This document shows positions 7,652-17,180 of a stretch of 25,184 bases of DNA, piece by piece. The number at the start of each line of letters is the position of its first letter. Within the stretch, counting starts at the first letter, position 1. The stretch lies in contig CAYMRD010000031.1 of NCBI GenBank assembly GCA_964392775.1, forward strand, positions 1-25,184. The letters are read 5' to 3'. The translations under genes and the position numbers were made by a program. The notes under the pieces were generated by a model. It was not told the origin of the DNA, made no database searches, and saw only the letters and a list, made by a program, of their open reading frames with translations. This stretch comes from UKL13-3 sp964392775 (GTDB lineage: Bacteria; Bacteroidota; Bacteroidia; UKL13-3).

Positions 7652-8886
7652 TTTGTTAGGACTGCATTAGGAGTAAATGATTCACTTTCTTTCGACAATT
7701 CTTCTGTATTCGGTTCGTCTTGTTCGATATAACGGCTCACACTCATAATAACACCGTAAGCAACGGATGTAAGTATAATGGATGTTCCTCCTTTACTTAC
7801 CAGTGGAAGGGTAAGACCTGTAACCGGAAAAATATTAACGGCCACGGCCATATTGATGAGAGCTTGTAGTACCAACGAAAAGCTGAGTCCAACGGCAATC
7901 AGCGCCCCAAATGCTTTCGGACTTTTGAGTACCATGCGCATGGCCCGGTACAGGAAAAACATGTACAGCATCAACATAATAACCGCGCCAACCAACCCAT
8001 ATTCTTCGGCAATGATGGCGTAAATAAAATCGGAATAGGCTTCGGGTAAAAAATTACGTTCGGTACTGTTGCCCGGAAATTTTCCGATCAAGCCACCGCT
8101 GGCAATGGCAATTTTGGCGTGGTCGTTTTGAAATGTTTTATCAGCATCCGTTTCGATCTTGCTAAAACTTTCAATACGCTTTTTCCATGTGAGCAAACGA
8201 CCGGTGCCTTTCAGAGCACCTTCGGGCACAGCAAATAAGATTCCGAACATTAATAAACCCGAAAGCAATCCAATGCCCGCTACTCCGAAAAGATGCTTTA
8301 AACTTACCCGGCCAATAAACATGATCAACATACAAGTTGAAAACAAAACGAGTGAAGTGGAAAGGTTTTCGGGTGCGATCAGCAAACAAATGAGCGTGAC
8401 ATGTGTAAGGATCGGAAGGAACGATTTTTTGAGGTCCTTAATGTCTTCCTGTTTACGGGCAAGTTCCCGTGTAACAAACATGATCAATGCAAGCTTGGCG
8501 ATATCGGATGATTGAAACGTGATGCCAATGATATTTACCCATCTGCGCGCACCATTAATCTCTACACCAAAAATAAGGGTATAGATGAGCAGCGGGTAAG
8601 TGATCCAAAGCAACAGTTTAGAAAGACCAACAAAATACCGGTAGTGAATGGAATGAACGATGAACATAAGCAGAAATCCCGCACACAATAATCCCGCTTG
8701 CTGAAACAAATAGATCTCTACATTGCCTCCATGTTTGGCATAAGCCAATGCCCCGGTCGAACTGTAAATAGCCAGCAAGCCCCATATTGAAAGAACAAAT
8801 ATGATCCCCCACATAAACATATCACCTCTGGGTTTAATGCGGTTCCAGAAGCTTTGAGCCATTTGTATTTCGGGTGCCTGAGCCAT
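7648..8886 (-). CDS. ftsW: Septal peptidoglycan glycosyltransferase FtsW (SEDS family)
   Basis: Polytopic SEDS polymerase that makes septal glycan strands from lipid II together with FtsI. The 412-residue product has about ten hydrophobic segments. The large periplasmic loop carries LPEAYSDFIYAIIAEE, with D286 at the position of the catalytic aspartate of SEDS proteins; the C-terminal half has the conserved TGLTLPLVSKGGTS. I use the ATG at 8884-8886; a second ATG lies 24 bases inside, within a near repeat (MAQ at residues 1 and 9), so the start could be 8 codons shorter. The stop overlaps the following GxxExxY gene. murD lies 96 bases upstream. Confidence 0.95.
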   Translation of the reverse strand: MAQAPEIQMAQSFWNRIKPRGDMFMWGIIFVLSIWGLLAIYSSTGALAYAKHGGNVEIYLFQQAGLLCAGFLLMFIVHSIHYRYFVGLSKLLLWITYPLLIYTLIFGVEINGARRWVNIIGITFQSSDIAKLALIMFVTRELARKQEDIKDLKKSFLPILTHVTLICLLIAPENLSTSLVLFSTCMLIMFIGRVSLKHLFGVAGIGLLSGLLMFGILFAVPEGALKGTGRLLTWKKRIESFSKIETDADKTFQNDHAKIAIASGGLIGKFPGNSTERNFLPEAYSDFIYAIIAEEYGLVGAVIMLMLYMFFLYRAMRMVLKSPKAFGALIAVGLSFSLVLQALINMAVAVNIFPVTGLTLPLVSKGGTSIILTSVAYGVIMSVSRYIEQDEPNTEELSKESESFTPNAVLTK

Positions 8887-8982
8887 TGTTGAATTATGAT
8901 TTGTGATTTAAGAATTGTGATGTTACAAGAATGATTTCTGAGAAAAGGTCTAGTTATTGGGTTCATTCTTTTGCTTCACTTC

Positions 8983-10329
8983 CTACAACTCTTTCACTGC
9001 ATTTTTAAATTGACGTCCTCTGTCCTCGTAGTTTTTAAAGAAGTCGAAGGACGCACAGGCAGGAGAGAGCAATACGGCTTCTCCGGGTTTGGCCAGTTTG
9101 TGTGCAACATGCACAGCCTCTTTGGCCGAGCCGGTGTTTACGATCATGTCTACCTCCGAACCGAATGCTTCGTGTATTTTTCGGTTGTCTAAACCCATGC
9201 ATACAATGATGCGAACCTTGTCTTTAACGAGTTCTTTCAATATGGCGTAGTCATTTCCTTTGTCAACACCACCGGCAATCCAGATGGTTGATTTGTCCAT
9301 ACTCTCTAATGCATACCACGTGGAGTTTACGTTGGTAGCTTTCGAGTCGTTGATAAATTCAACACCACCAATGGTGGCAACTTTCTCCAGACGGTGTTCC
9401 ACATTCTGGAAATCCATCATGCTTTCGCGAATGGTTTCCTTGCGGATGTGCAGCACCCGGCCGATAATACCAGCGGCCATGGAGTTGTAGGCGTTGTGAC
9501 GCCCTCTTAGACTTAATTCATTTGTATACATGGTGAAGAGATTAGATGGTTCGTTGGTGATATTGCAAAAGAGCTGTCCGTCCTTTACGTAAGCTCCGGT
9601 TGAGATTACTTTTTCAAAAGCAAATGGTAATTGTTTGGCTTGTATTGTTGTATTGTTCAACTGTTGCAGGGTGAGTTCATCATCGGCACAGTAAATAAAA
9701 TAATCGGCAGCGGTTTGGTTTTGCAGGATGCGGAATTTTGATTCCACATACAATTGCAAATCATTGTTGTAACGGTCGAGGTGATCCGGTGTGATATTGC
9801 AGATAACCGCGATATCAGCTTTGAAGTTGTACATATTATCAAGCTGAAAGCTGCTCAACTCCAAAACGTAATAGTCATAATTTCCGGTAGCTACCAATCG
9901 TGCGAAGCTTATTCCGATATTTCCACCCATCGCCACATTCAAGCCTGCTTTTTTGAGCAGGTGATAGGTGAGTGAAGTGGTAGTTGTTTTTCCATTTGTT
10001 CCGGTAATGCAAATGGTTTTGGCAGTGGTATAACGTCCTGCAAATTCTATCTCGGAAATAATTGGAGTACCTTGCGTGATGAGTTTTTGAATGAGTGGAG
10101 TTGTATCGGGAATACCCGGACTTTTGATTACTTCATTCGCATTCAGTATCAACGATTCGGTATGTTTACCTTCCTCATAAGGCACAGCATGAGCGTCCAA
10201 TTCCTGTTTATATTTGTCAGGAATGGCGCCAGCGTCACTCACAAACACATCAAAGCCTTTTTGCCTGGCTAAGATGGCTGCTCCGGTTCCGCTTTCTCCG
10301 CTGCCTAATATGACGATACGTTGGTGCAT
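8983..10329 (-). CDS. murD: UDP-N-acetylmuramoylalanine--D-glutamate ligase MurD
   Basis: Cytoplasmic ligase adding D-glutamate to UDP-MurNAc-L-Ala. The 448-residue product has the N-terminal nucleotide-binding segment VILGSGESGTGAA (6-18), the ATP loop GTNGKTTTT (110-118), the central-domain motif NITPDHLDRY and the C-terminal-domain NDSKATN motif. Its length is normal. It starts with ATG at 10329, about 220 bases after mraY. The intervening DNA is pyrimidine-rich and carries a heptanucleotide repeat. A 96-base spacer follows before ftsW, with low-complexity AT-rich sequence. Confidence 0.97.
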   Translation of the reverse strand: MHQRIVILGSGESGTGAAILARQKGFDVFVSDAGAIPDKYKQELDAHAVPYEEGKHTESLILNANEVIKSPGIPDTTPLIQKLITQGTPIISEIEFAGRYTTAKTICITGTNGKTTTTSLTYHLLKKAGLNVAMGGNIGISFARLVATGNYDYYVLELSSFQLDNMYNFKADIAVICNITPDHLDRYNNDLQLYVESKFRILQNQTAADYFIYCADDELTLQQLNNTTIQAKQLPFAFEKVISTGAYVKDGQLFCNITNEPSNLFTMYTNELSLRGRHNAYNSMAAGIIGRVLHIRKETIRESMMDFQNVEHRLEKVATIGGVEFINDSKATNVNSTWYALESMDKSTIWIAGGVDKGNDYAILKELVKDKVRIIVCMGLDNRKIHEAFGSEVDMIVNTGSAKEAVHVAHKLAKPGEAVLLSPACASFDFFKNYEDRGRQFKNAVKEL

Positions 10330-10487
10330 GTGTTTTTGTCTGCTGAGAGTTTGTTAATTATGTTGATTTGTTAATATGGAAGAACTGCTTACTTTTTTTC
10401 GTTATTCAGTTGCCGCCTTTTTCGTGTTCTTTTTTTTCTTTTACTTTTTTGTGCCTTCGTGTACAAAACAGCTATCGACTTTAATTT

Positions 10488-10545
<58 letters not shown>

Positions 10546-10549
10546 TTCT

Positions 10550-11818
10550 TTATCTTACTTTCAATGTTAAAATGGTTACAATGGCCAGCATGATTCCGAT
10601 AATCCAAAAGCGGGTTACAATCTTTGATTCGTGGTATCCGCTTTTTTGGTAATGGTGATGCAGGGGCGACATCTTAAACAATCTGTGTTCGCGTGCATAC
10701 TCAATTCCGTGTTTGCGTTTTTGGTATTTGAAATAATATACCTGAAGGATTACCGATAGATTTTCAACCAAAAAGATTCCGCACAAAATTGGAATCAAGA
10801 GTTCTTTGCGCACCATCAACGAAAACGTTGCGATGATCCCGCCCAGTGCCAGACTTCCCGTATCACCCATAAATACCTGGGCAGGGTAGGAGTTGTACCA
10901 TAAGAAACCTACACAGGCTCCAACAAAAGCTCCTGCAAAAATCACTAACTCACCCAAATGAGGGATATACATGATGCCGAGGTATTTCGAGAAAATGACA
11001 TTGCCCGATACGTATGCAAACAATCCGAGTGTAACCATAATGATACCCGATGTTCCCGCAGCGAGTCCGTCAATTCCATCGGTGATATTGGCTCCGTTTG
11101 AAACGGCCGTGATAATGAAAATAACCACAAGCAAATAAATCCAGTAGTTGTAGTCGCGGTAGTTCTCTCCCATAAAGGTCAACACATTGGCATAATCAAA
11201 CTCGCTTTCTTTGAAGAATGGAATATTGGTAGTGGTCGAGTGTTCATCCTTCACCATGTACATTTGCCCATCGATAAGCTGCGGTTGTAAATTATTTTGC
11301 TGAATAAATTGAGTGGTTACTTCTTCGGGTTTAAAGAACTCACGCGTTTTGACATTTTCATTATAGAAAAGAGTTGTCGCTACGATTACACCCAAACCAA
11401 CCTGACCAATCACTTTGAACTTACCTGACAAACCTTCTTTGTTTTTCCTGAATACTTTAATGTAGTCATCAATGAACCCGACAATGCCTAACCACACAGT
11501 CGACAATACAATCAGAATTATATATACATTGGTGATGCGGGCAAACAATAAGGTTGGAATCAGAATGGCACCTATGATGATCAAACCGCCCATGGTGGGT
11601 GTTCCTTGCTTTTGTTTTTCACCTTCTAACCCCAGATTACGAACTGTTTCTGATACCTGCAGGTTGCGGAGCCATTCAATCAGTCGTTTACCGAATACCA
11701 TCGAAATGGTAAGTGATAAAATGATAGCCAGTGACGCACGGGTAGAGATATACTGGAAAGCACCTGCTCCCGGTATGTCGAGTGTTTTATCTAAGTATTC
11801 AAATAAGTAGTATAACAT
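10550..11818 (-). CDS. mraY: Phospho-N-acetylmuramoyl-pentapeptide-transferase MraY
   Basis: Integral membrane enzyme that transfers phospho-MurNAc-pentapeptide to undecaprenyl phosphate, forming lipid I. Key motifs are GTPTMGG (72-78), the Mg-binding aspartate pair in FIDDYIK (D117, D118), the NITDGIDG loop (244-251) and the HHHYQ motif (387-391). The product has 422 residues against about 360 in E. coli. The extra length is mostly a hydrophilic segment at about 152-225 between two membrane helices, a feature I associate with Bacteroidota MraY. The ATG at 11818 lies 39 bases after the stop of the four-helix-bundle gene. Confidence 0.96.
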   Translation of the reverse strand: MLYYLFEYLDKTLDIPGAGAFQYISTRASLAIILSLTISMVFGKRLIEWLRNLQVSETVRNLGLEGEKQKQGTPTMGGLIIIGAILIPTLLFARITNVYIILIVLSTVWLGIVGFIDDYIKVFRKNKEGLSGKFKVIGQVGLGVIVATTLFYNENVKTREFFKPEEVTTQFIQQNNLQPQLIDGQMYMVKDEHSTTTNIPFFKESEFDYANVLTFMGENYRDYNYWIYLLVVIFIITAVSNGANITDGIDGLAAGTSGIIMVTLGLFAYVSGNVIFSKYLGIMYIPHLGELVIFAGAFVGACVGFLWYNSYPAQVFMGDTGSLALGGIIATFSLMVRKELLIPILCGIFLVENLSVILQVYYFKYQKRKHGIEYAREHRLFKMSPLHHHYQKSGYHESKIVTRFWIIGIMLAIVTILTLKVR

Positions 11819-11843
11819 ACAATGTGAAGATTAGAATATGTGT

Positions 11844-12283
11844 AAATGTGCAGATGGTTAGGATTTTGATGAACTGATGATTTTCCCAAGTACCTTGAGT
11901 ATGCTTTCAATCTCTGTGAGCAACTCTTCGCATTTAGGATAACTTCCGATAGAGTTGCATAGCATAAGCAAGTACCATGTTTCATTTGCCTCCTTGTCTG
12001 CTATTTTCATTTTATGAATGAAGTCGTTCTTGCTTTCGGCACTCTGGGCTTCGTTTGCGTTTGCACCAATGGAGGTTCCTGATCTAAAAAGCTGATTAGC
12101 CATATTGAATCGTTTTAAGGATTCAAGCTGTTCGGTATAGCTTATAACCTTAATTGCAAACTCAAAGGAGAGTTTCAATATCAGGTTGTCATTCAGTTTG
12201 TCTATCCGGTTCATAATGTTCATTTTTTAATCAATTGTTCTTTCTTCATCTGCACATCTGCATATCATCACATCTGCACATTT
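11844..12283. mobile_element. Candidate insertion unit: inverted repeats around the four-helix-bundle gene
   Basis: A perfect 13-bp inverted repeat (AAATGTGCAGATG at 11844-11856, its complement CATCTGCACATTT at 12271-12283) brackets the small gene 11858-12223. The similarity continues, with small indels, for about six more bases outward. The right side has a further direct copy of CATCTGCACAT at 12247-12257. The right arm ends one base before the murE stop codon. No transposase is present, so if this unit moves it must be mobilised in trans; mobility itself is inference. Confidence 0.4.
11858..12223 (-). CDS. Four-helix bundle protein (S23 / 23S rRNA intervening-sequence family)
   Basis: A 121-residue, all-helical protein. 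The family signature is clear at residues 47-72: RSGTSIGAN, then NEAQ, SAESKNDF and IHKM, followed by KEANETWYLLML. Members were first described in intervening sequences of 23S rRNA genes and are related to the bAvd accessory protein of diversity-generating retroelements, but their cellular role is unknown. Here the gene sits between murE and mraY, is bracketed by inverted 13-bp repeats, and lies in the operon direction, so it is probably co-transcribed. No reverse transcriptase or rRNA is present in the window. An in-frame ATG three codons further in is an alternative start. Confidence 0.9.
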   Translation of the reverse strand: MNIMNRIDKLNDNLILKLSFEFAIKVISYTEQLESLKRFNMANQLFRSGTSIGANANEAQSAESKNDFIHKMKIADKEANETWYLLMLCNSIGSYPKCEELLTEIESILKVLGKIISSSKS

Positions 12284-13741
12284 TTACATCAGTTTAAATA
12301 GTTCTAACAAAGTCTCCTTATCATCAAAGTGATGTTTCACTCCTTTTATTTCCTGATAGTTTTCGTGTCCTTTTCCGGCAACCAAAATGATATCGCCTTT
12401 TTGTGCCATGCTGATGGCTGTTTTGATGGCTTCTTTTCGGTCGGTAATGCGTAAGGTTTTTTTGTAGTGAAGAGGTTTTACTCCTTTTTGCATTTCATTC
12501 AAAATCTCCTCAGGATCTTCGTTGCGCGGGTTGTCGGAAGTAAAAATTACTTTGGTGCTAAGCTCTGAGGCAACGTCTGCCATTACAGGTCGTTTGGCGG
12601 CATCGCGGTTGCCTCCGCATCCTACCACCGTAATCAGCTGTTCATTGTTGGAGCGTATCTGGTTGATGGTTGTCAATACATTTTCCAATGCATCGGGTGT
12701 ATGCGCATAATCCACAATAGCTACAATACCGTTGGCCGAACGGATGGAATCAAAACGTCCTTTTACCGACTCAATACTGCTGAGTAAGCGAATGATTTCG
12801 TGTTTGTCTTTGCCCAATAAAAAGGCAGCGCTGTATACTGCTAATAAGTTGTATGCATTGAAGTTTCCAACCAATCTAAACCATGCCTCTTCTCCATCCA
12901 TATTGAGCAACATGCCGTTGAAGTCGTTTTCCAGAATTTTCGCTTTGAAGTCGGTCATGTTTTGCAAGCCGAAGGTGTAGCGTGTCGCCTTGGTATTTTG
13001 CAACATTACCATACCGTTTTTATCGTCCTTATTGGTTAAGGCAAACGCATCTTCGTTTACATCATCAAACAATTTCTTTTTGGCTTTGATATAGTTGTCG
13101 AAGGTGATATGGTAATCAAGGTGATCGTGGGTGATATTGTTAAACAGAATTCCGGCAAAGTGTAAACCTGCAATACGGTTTTGATCAATGGCATGGGAGC
13201 TGGCTTCCATAAAGCAATACTCGCAGCCACGTTCCACCATTTCTTCCAACAACTCATTGATGCGAATGCTATCCGGTGTGGTATGGGTTGATGGAATTAC
13301 ATCTTCATCAATTTGGTTTTGCACCGTTGACAACAAACCAACATGGTGACCAAATGCACGGAACAATTGAAAGAGCAAAGTGGCTACCGTTGTTTTGCCA
13401 TTGGTTCCGGTTACCGCAGTTAGTTTCAGTTTGCGTGATGGGTAGTCGTAAAACGCAGCGGCTATATGAGCCATTGCTAAACTGGTATTGATAACTTGAA
13501 CATAAGTAACTGTAGGGTCGAGTTGTGAAGGAAGATCCTCGCACACAATTGCTGCTGCACCTTTTTCGATTACGGCAGGAATAAACGTATGACCATCAGT
13601 CTGTGTTCCTTTGGCCGCAAAAAACAAAGAGCCTTCACCCACCTGACGCGAATCGTATGTTAAGTGCAAAACGGTGATGTTCGGTTCTCCGATCACTTGT
13701 TTTACGTTGGTTGCTGCGATGAGTTCTGCTATCGTTTTCAC
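12284..13741 (-). CDS. murE: UDP-N-acetylmuramoyl-tripeptide synthetase MurE (meso-DAP type)
   Basis: Ligase that adds the third stem-peptide residue to UDP-MurNAc-L-Ala-D-Glu. The 485-residue product has the ATP loop GTNGKTTVA (112-120), the NITHDHLDYH motif and, in the C-terminal domain, DNPR (D403-R406), the signature of enzymes that use meso-diaminopimelate rather than lysine. A DAP-type wall is therefore predicted. The start codon is GTG at 13741 and shares one base with the ftsI stop (TAGTG), indicating translational coupling; the sequence MKTIAELI is a normal MurE N-terminus. Confidence 0.97.
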   Translation of the reverse strand: MKTIAELIAATNVKQVIGEPNITVLHLTYDSRQVGEGSLFFAAKGTQTDGHTFIPAVIEKGAAAIVCEDLPSQLDPTVTYVQVINTSLAMAHIAAAFYDYPSRKLKLTAVTGTNGKTTVATLLFQLFRAFGHHVGLLSTVQNQIDEDVIPSTHTTPDSIRINELLEEMVERGCEYCFMEASSHAIDQNRIAGLHFAGILFNNITHDHLDYHITFDNYIKAKKKLFDDVNEDAFALTNKDDKNGMVMLQNTKATRYTFGLQNMTDFKAKILENDFNGMLLNMDGEEAWFRLVGNFNAYNLLAVYSAAFLLGKDKHEIIRLLSSIESVKGRFDSIRSANGIVAIVDYAHTPDALENVLTTINQIRSNNEQLITVVGCGGNRDAAKRPVMADVASELSTKVIFTSDNPRNEDPEEILNEMQKGVKPLHYKKTLRITDRKEAIKTAISMAQKGDIILVAGKGHENYQEIKGVKHHFDDKETLLELFKLM

Positions 13742-15873
13742 TATCCGAGTCTTAAATTGATTGAACTTCCTTTAACTGTTTTGCTTCCGGGGGTGATGCT
13801 TTGTTTTTTTATGCGACCAACTCCTTCCACATATACTTTCAAGCCTGCATTCTCAAGCAGGTATATAGCATCTTTTAAGCCCATACCTGTTACATCAGGC
13901 ACGGTTGCTGTTTTCATATTTTTTGAAACAAATCTCACTTGCTTCTGTGTAACCAATGGAGATACCCATTCGCTGCCTTCTTCTTCCATTGTGTCGGCTT
14001 GCAAGGCCGAAGCAATACCCAGTGTGTTGTATACTACTTTCATCTCATCGCGGTAACCGATGTTTGCTTTGGGTGTGGATAACGGATTGTTAGGGCTTAT
14101 AGCGAAACGCAATTCAGGATGCAGGTGCATACTGCTTGAGTATACTTTGTCGGCAATTTCTTTAAACACCGGTCCCGCTACGGCCGAACCATAATAAATG
14201 CCTTTGGATGGAGCATTCACCATCACGATGCAGGTGTATTGAGGATTGTTGGCAGGGAAGTATCCGCAGAAAGATGAGCGGTAAATTTTTTGGGCGTAGC
14301 CCAATCTTCCATCAGCAACCAAAGCGGTTCCGGTTTTGCCGGCAACGGTATAATTTGGGTTGCGAAGGTTGGTAGCTGTTCCATGTTGCACCACACCTTC
14401 CATCATCGTGCGCAGGTTTTTTAAGGTTGATGGTTTGCACACCTGTTCAACCATGGTTTCAGTTTGGAAGGTGCGGATGGTACGACCTGTTTTTTGAATT
14501 TCCTTAACGAAAATGGGTTTAATCATTTTGCCATTGTTGGCAATCGCGTTGTATAAGGTGAGCACCTGCAAAGGCGTTACTTTTATTTCGTACCCGATAC
14601 TGCTCCAGGGTAAGGTGGTTCCCGACCAGCCTTTATCATCCGGACTTTTAATCACCGGTTTGCCTTCTCCGGTAATTTGCAATCCGATAGGTTTGTTGAG
14701 CTTGAGCTTAACGAGATGATTGTAAAATTCACGCGGATTGTTTTTATAGGCTTCGTAAACCGCTTTCGAAATGGCCACGTTCGATGATAACTCAAATGAT
14801 TGCTGGAAGTTGAGAATGCCATGCCCACCCAGCTCCGAATCATACATTACCGCAGTAGAAGTATATCGTTTCTGCCCGCCTTCTGTATCGTATTTGTCGG
14901 TCATCTTAGCTTTATTGTCATCCAACAGCGAAAGCATCGAAGTCAACTTAAAAGTGGATCCGGGTTCTAAACTTTCTCCAACAGCATAATTGTATTGCTC
15001 TTGGTAAACACCCTCTGATATGCGGGTAAGATTGGCGATGGCTTTTATCTCTCCGGTTTTTACTTCCATCAAAACAGCCGTGCCCCATTGGGCATTGTTT
15101 TTAATGAGAGTGTTTAACAAAGCCTGTTCGGCAACATCCTGAATATTGACATCAATGGTGGTTACAATATCTTTTCCGTTTTGCGCTTCGATTTGCTCTT
15201 CATCATTCACCGGAATCCAGGTTCCTCCTGCAATGCGTTGCATCACCCTTTTGCCGGGCTTACCTGTTAAGTCTTTATCAAAGGCTCCTTCAATTCCTAC
15301 GGGCGCAATACCCGGAACGCTGTACCCGATGGTACGTTCGGCCAGTATATCAAAAGGTTTTTCCCTGCGGTTTTTCTCTTCAATATTGAGTCCGCCTTTG
15401 TATTTACCCATTCTGAAAATCGGGAAGGTGATTACCTGACGCATTTCGAGGTAACTGATTTTCCGTTTCAGCAGGTAGTAACGGTCCTTGCGTTTGCGAA
15501 CATTGGTCAGTATGCGTTTGTATTCTGCTTTACTTCGGTCTTCAAATAAATTGGATAAGCAATAGGCTAATGAATCAATATTGTTGTCAAATATTTCTTC
15601 ATCTCTAAATCCGGGAGCTTTGCCGTCCAAACGCAAATCATAAATAGGAAGAGAGGTGGCAAGTAAACTGTAGTCACTTGCAAAAATATTTCCGCGTGCA
15701 GGTTCTACGGTTTGAATGGTGGTTCCAATATCCTGAGCCATCTGCAACCAGTGATTACGCTCCTTATATTGAATCTTTACCAAAAAAGCCATGATGGCAA
15801 ACGCGAACACACACATACCTCCGTATGCGATGTACGTTCTGATCATGATTACTTTTCTGATATTAGTTGCCAC
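13741..15873 (-). CDS. ftsI: Septal peptidoglycan transpeptidase FtsI (PBP3, class B PBP) with PASTA domain
   Basis: Divisome DD-transpeptidase that crosslinks glycan made by FtsW. The 710-residue product has a membrane anchor at about 11-32, a class B dimerisation/linker domain starting at EPARGNIF (57-64), and a transpeptidase domain with STFK (nucleophile S306, K309), SSN (363-365) and KTGT (513-516). A single C-terminal PASTA domain covers about 655-710 (VPDVTGMGLKDAIYLLENAG). I use the GTG at 15873, which overlaps the ftsL-like stop by 11 bases and preserves the NIRK... segment expected before the anchor. An ATG at 15846 is the alternative and would shorten it by 9 residues. The next gene, murE, overlaps the stop. 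Confidence 0.95.
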   Translation of the reverse strand: MATNIRKVIMIRTYIAYGGMCVFAFAIMAFLVKIQYKERNHWLQMAQDIGTTIQTVEPARGNIFASDYSLLATSLPIYDLRLDGKAPGFRDEEIFDNNIDSLAYCLSNLFEDRSKAEYKRILTNVRKRKDRYYLLKRKISYLEMRQVITFPIFRMGKYKGGLNIEEKNRREKPFDILAERTIGYSVPGIAPVGIEGAFDKDLTGKPGKRVMQRIAGGTWIPVNDEEQIEAQNGKDIVTTIDVNIQDVAEQALLNTLIKNNAQWGTAVLMEVKTGEIKAIANLTRISEGVYQEQYNYAVGESLEPGSTFKLTSMLSLLDDNKAKMTDKYDTEGGQKRYTSTAVMYDSELGGHGILNFQQSFELSSNVAISKAVYEAYKNNPREFYNHLVKLKLNKPIGLQITGEGKPVIKSPDDKGWSGTTLPWSSIGYEIKVTPLQVLTLYNAIANNGKMIKPIFVKEIQKTGRTIRTFQTETMVEQVCKPSTLKNLRTMMEGVVQHGTATNLRNPNYTVAGKTGTALVADGRLGYAQKIYRSSFCGYFPANNPQYTCIVMVNAPSKGIYYGSAVAGPVFKEIADKVYSSSMHLHPELRFAISPNNPLSTPKANIGYRDEMKVVYNTLGIASALQADTMEEEGSEWVSPLVTQKQVRFVSKNMKTATVPDVTGMGLKDAIYLLENAGLKVYVEGVGRIKKQSITPGSKTVKGSSINLRLG

Positions 15874-16255
15874 TTTTTTGTGTTATTTTATAAGGTGGAG
15901 TGGTTAGTTCTTTAATGCCCAAAGTGTCGAGTTTGGCAGCTACAGCCGATTGTTTGCTTTTGCTCATTAACTGGCTCAGAATGCTGATATACTCTGAGCG
16001 CAATTCCTTGATTTCGCGGTTCAGCTTATCTGTTTTGCGGATCATCTTCTCAACATTGTGCGCATTCCAGATATGAATCAACAGGAGCAGCACAATAAAC
16101 ATCCCGAACGGAATTTGTTTGAACATGCCCTCCTTCGAAATGTTAAAATCAAAATCCGCTACCCGCTGCATGGTATTGGTTAAGCGCGAAGTTTCCTTCG
16201 GCTTTTCCTCAACCACTTCTTCTGGTTCGGTATCGATGATGATTTTATTGGCCAC
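15863..16255 (-). CDS. ftsL: FtsL-like cell division protein
   Basis: Small bitopic protein in the position of ftsL, between rsmH and ftsI. The 130-residue product has an acidic cytoplasmic tail of about 48 residues, one membrane segment at about 49-66 (IPFGMFIVLLLLIHIW) and a heptad-like periplasmic helix (VEKMIRKTDKLNREIKELRSEYISIL) that should form a coiled coil with an FtsB/DivIC-type partner. The FtsL family is poorly conserved, so the call rests on topology, size and gene order. The start is GTG at 16255, 11 bases after rsmH; the first internal ATG (residue 29) is an unlikely alternative. Confidence 0.85.
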   Translation of the reverse strand: MANKIIIDTEPEEVVEEKPKETSRLTNTMQRVADFDFNISKEGMFKQIPFGMFIVLLLLIHIWNAHNVEKMIRKTDKLNREIKELRSEYISILSQLMSKSKQSAVAAKLDTLGIKELTTPPYKITQKSGN

Positions 16256-16266
16256 TGTTTGTTCGT

Positions 16267-17175
16267 TTATATTTTTTCGGCAATTCTTAGTTTAGCACTG
16301 CGTGAGCGCGGATTGGATTCGAGTTCGGCTTCGGAAGCGGTGATGGCTTTTTTGGAAACAGGATTAAACGGACGTTTGATGTTTCCATAAAAATCTTTGT
16401 CCATATCACCGTTAAAGTTTCCGCTGTTGATGAAGTTTTTAACGAGCCGGTCCTCCAGTGAGTGATAGCTCATAATCACCAAACGACCACCTTTGTCCAT
16501 AATCTCGGCAGAACTCAGCAATAAATTTTTAAGCACTTCCAATTCCCGGTTTACCTCAATCCGTAAGGCTTGAAATACCTGAGCCCAAAATTTGTAGTCT
16601 TTGAATTTTGGAGCGAATGAACCTAAAGCAGTTTTGAGTTCACCTACAGTTGTGATTGGGTTCTGCGCTCTTTTTTCAACCAGTACTTTTGCCAGCTTGC
16701 GCGAGTTGGTGAGCTCACCATACTGGTAAAAAATATCTGCTAATTGTTGTTCGGTGTAAGTAGCGATAATGGTAGCCGCATCATTTGTATACGACTGGTC
16801 CATGCGCATATCCAGTTTCGCGTCTTCAAACCGGAAGGAGAACCCTCTTTCATCCGTATCAAACTGATAGGATGAAACACCTAAGTCAGCAAGCAAACCA
16901 TTTATTGGAGTGAGTTTCTGGTATTCAAGGTGGTTTTTGATATGCTCAAAATTCTGATCGATGAATACAAATCGTGTATCATCTTGGGGGAGGTTTTGTT
17001 GTGCATCCAGGTCTTGGTCAAACCCTACCAGATGTCCTTTGGGCCCCAGCTTTTCCAAAATTGCTCTCGAGTGCCCACCCCCGCCAAACGTCACATCCAC
17101 GTAGGTTCCATTGGGTTGGATGTTTAAACCATCCAAACACTCTTGCAATAGTACAGGTGTGTGATATTTGCTCAT
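16267..17175 (-). CDS. rsmH: 16S rRNA (cytosine-1402-N4)-methyltransferase RsmH (MraW)
   Basis: SAM-dependent methyltransferase that modifies C1402 in the decoding centre of 16S rRNA and is almost always encoded after mraZ. The 302-residue product begins YHTPVLLQE, has the SAM-binding loop DVTFGGGGHSRAIL (27-40), the LADLGVSSYQFD motif, a helical insertion domain, and the C-terminal MSYHSLEDRLVKNF and NPRSRSAKLR motifs. The length is normal. It is separated from mraZ by 86 bases that carry an imperfect inverted repeat. Confidence 0.97.
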   Translation of the reverse strand: MSKYHTPVLLQECLDGLNIQPNGTYVDVTFGGGGHSRAILEKLGPKGHLVGFDQDLDAQQNLPQDDTRFVFIDQNFEHIKNHLEYQKLTPINGLLADLGVSSYQFDTDERGFSFRFEDAKLDMRMDQSYTNDAATIIATYTEQQLADIFYQYGELTNSRKLAKVLVEKRAQNPITTVGELKTALGSFAPKFKDYKFWAQVFQALRIEVNRELEVLKNLLLSSAEIMDKGGRLVIMSYHSLEDRLVKNFINSGNFNGDMDKDFYGNIKRPFNPVSKKAITASEAELESNPRSRSAKLRIAEKI

Positions 17176-17180
17176 TTTTA

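Noticed and set aside
11858..12223. bAvd accessory gene of a diversity-generating retroelement
   Set aside because: There is no reverse transcriptase, template repeat or variable repeat in the window; the S23/IVS family call is enough.
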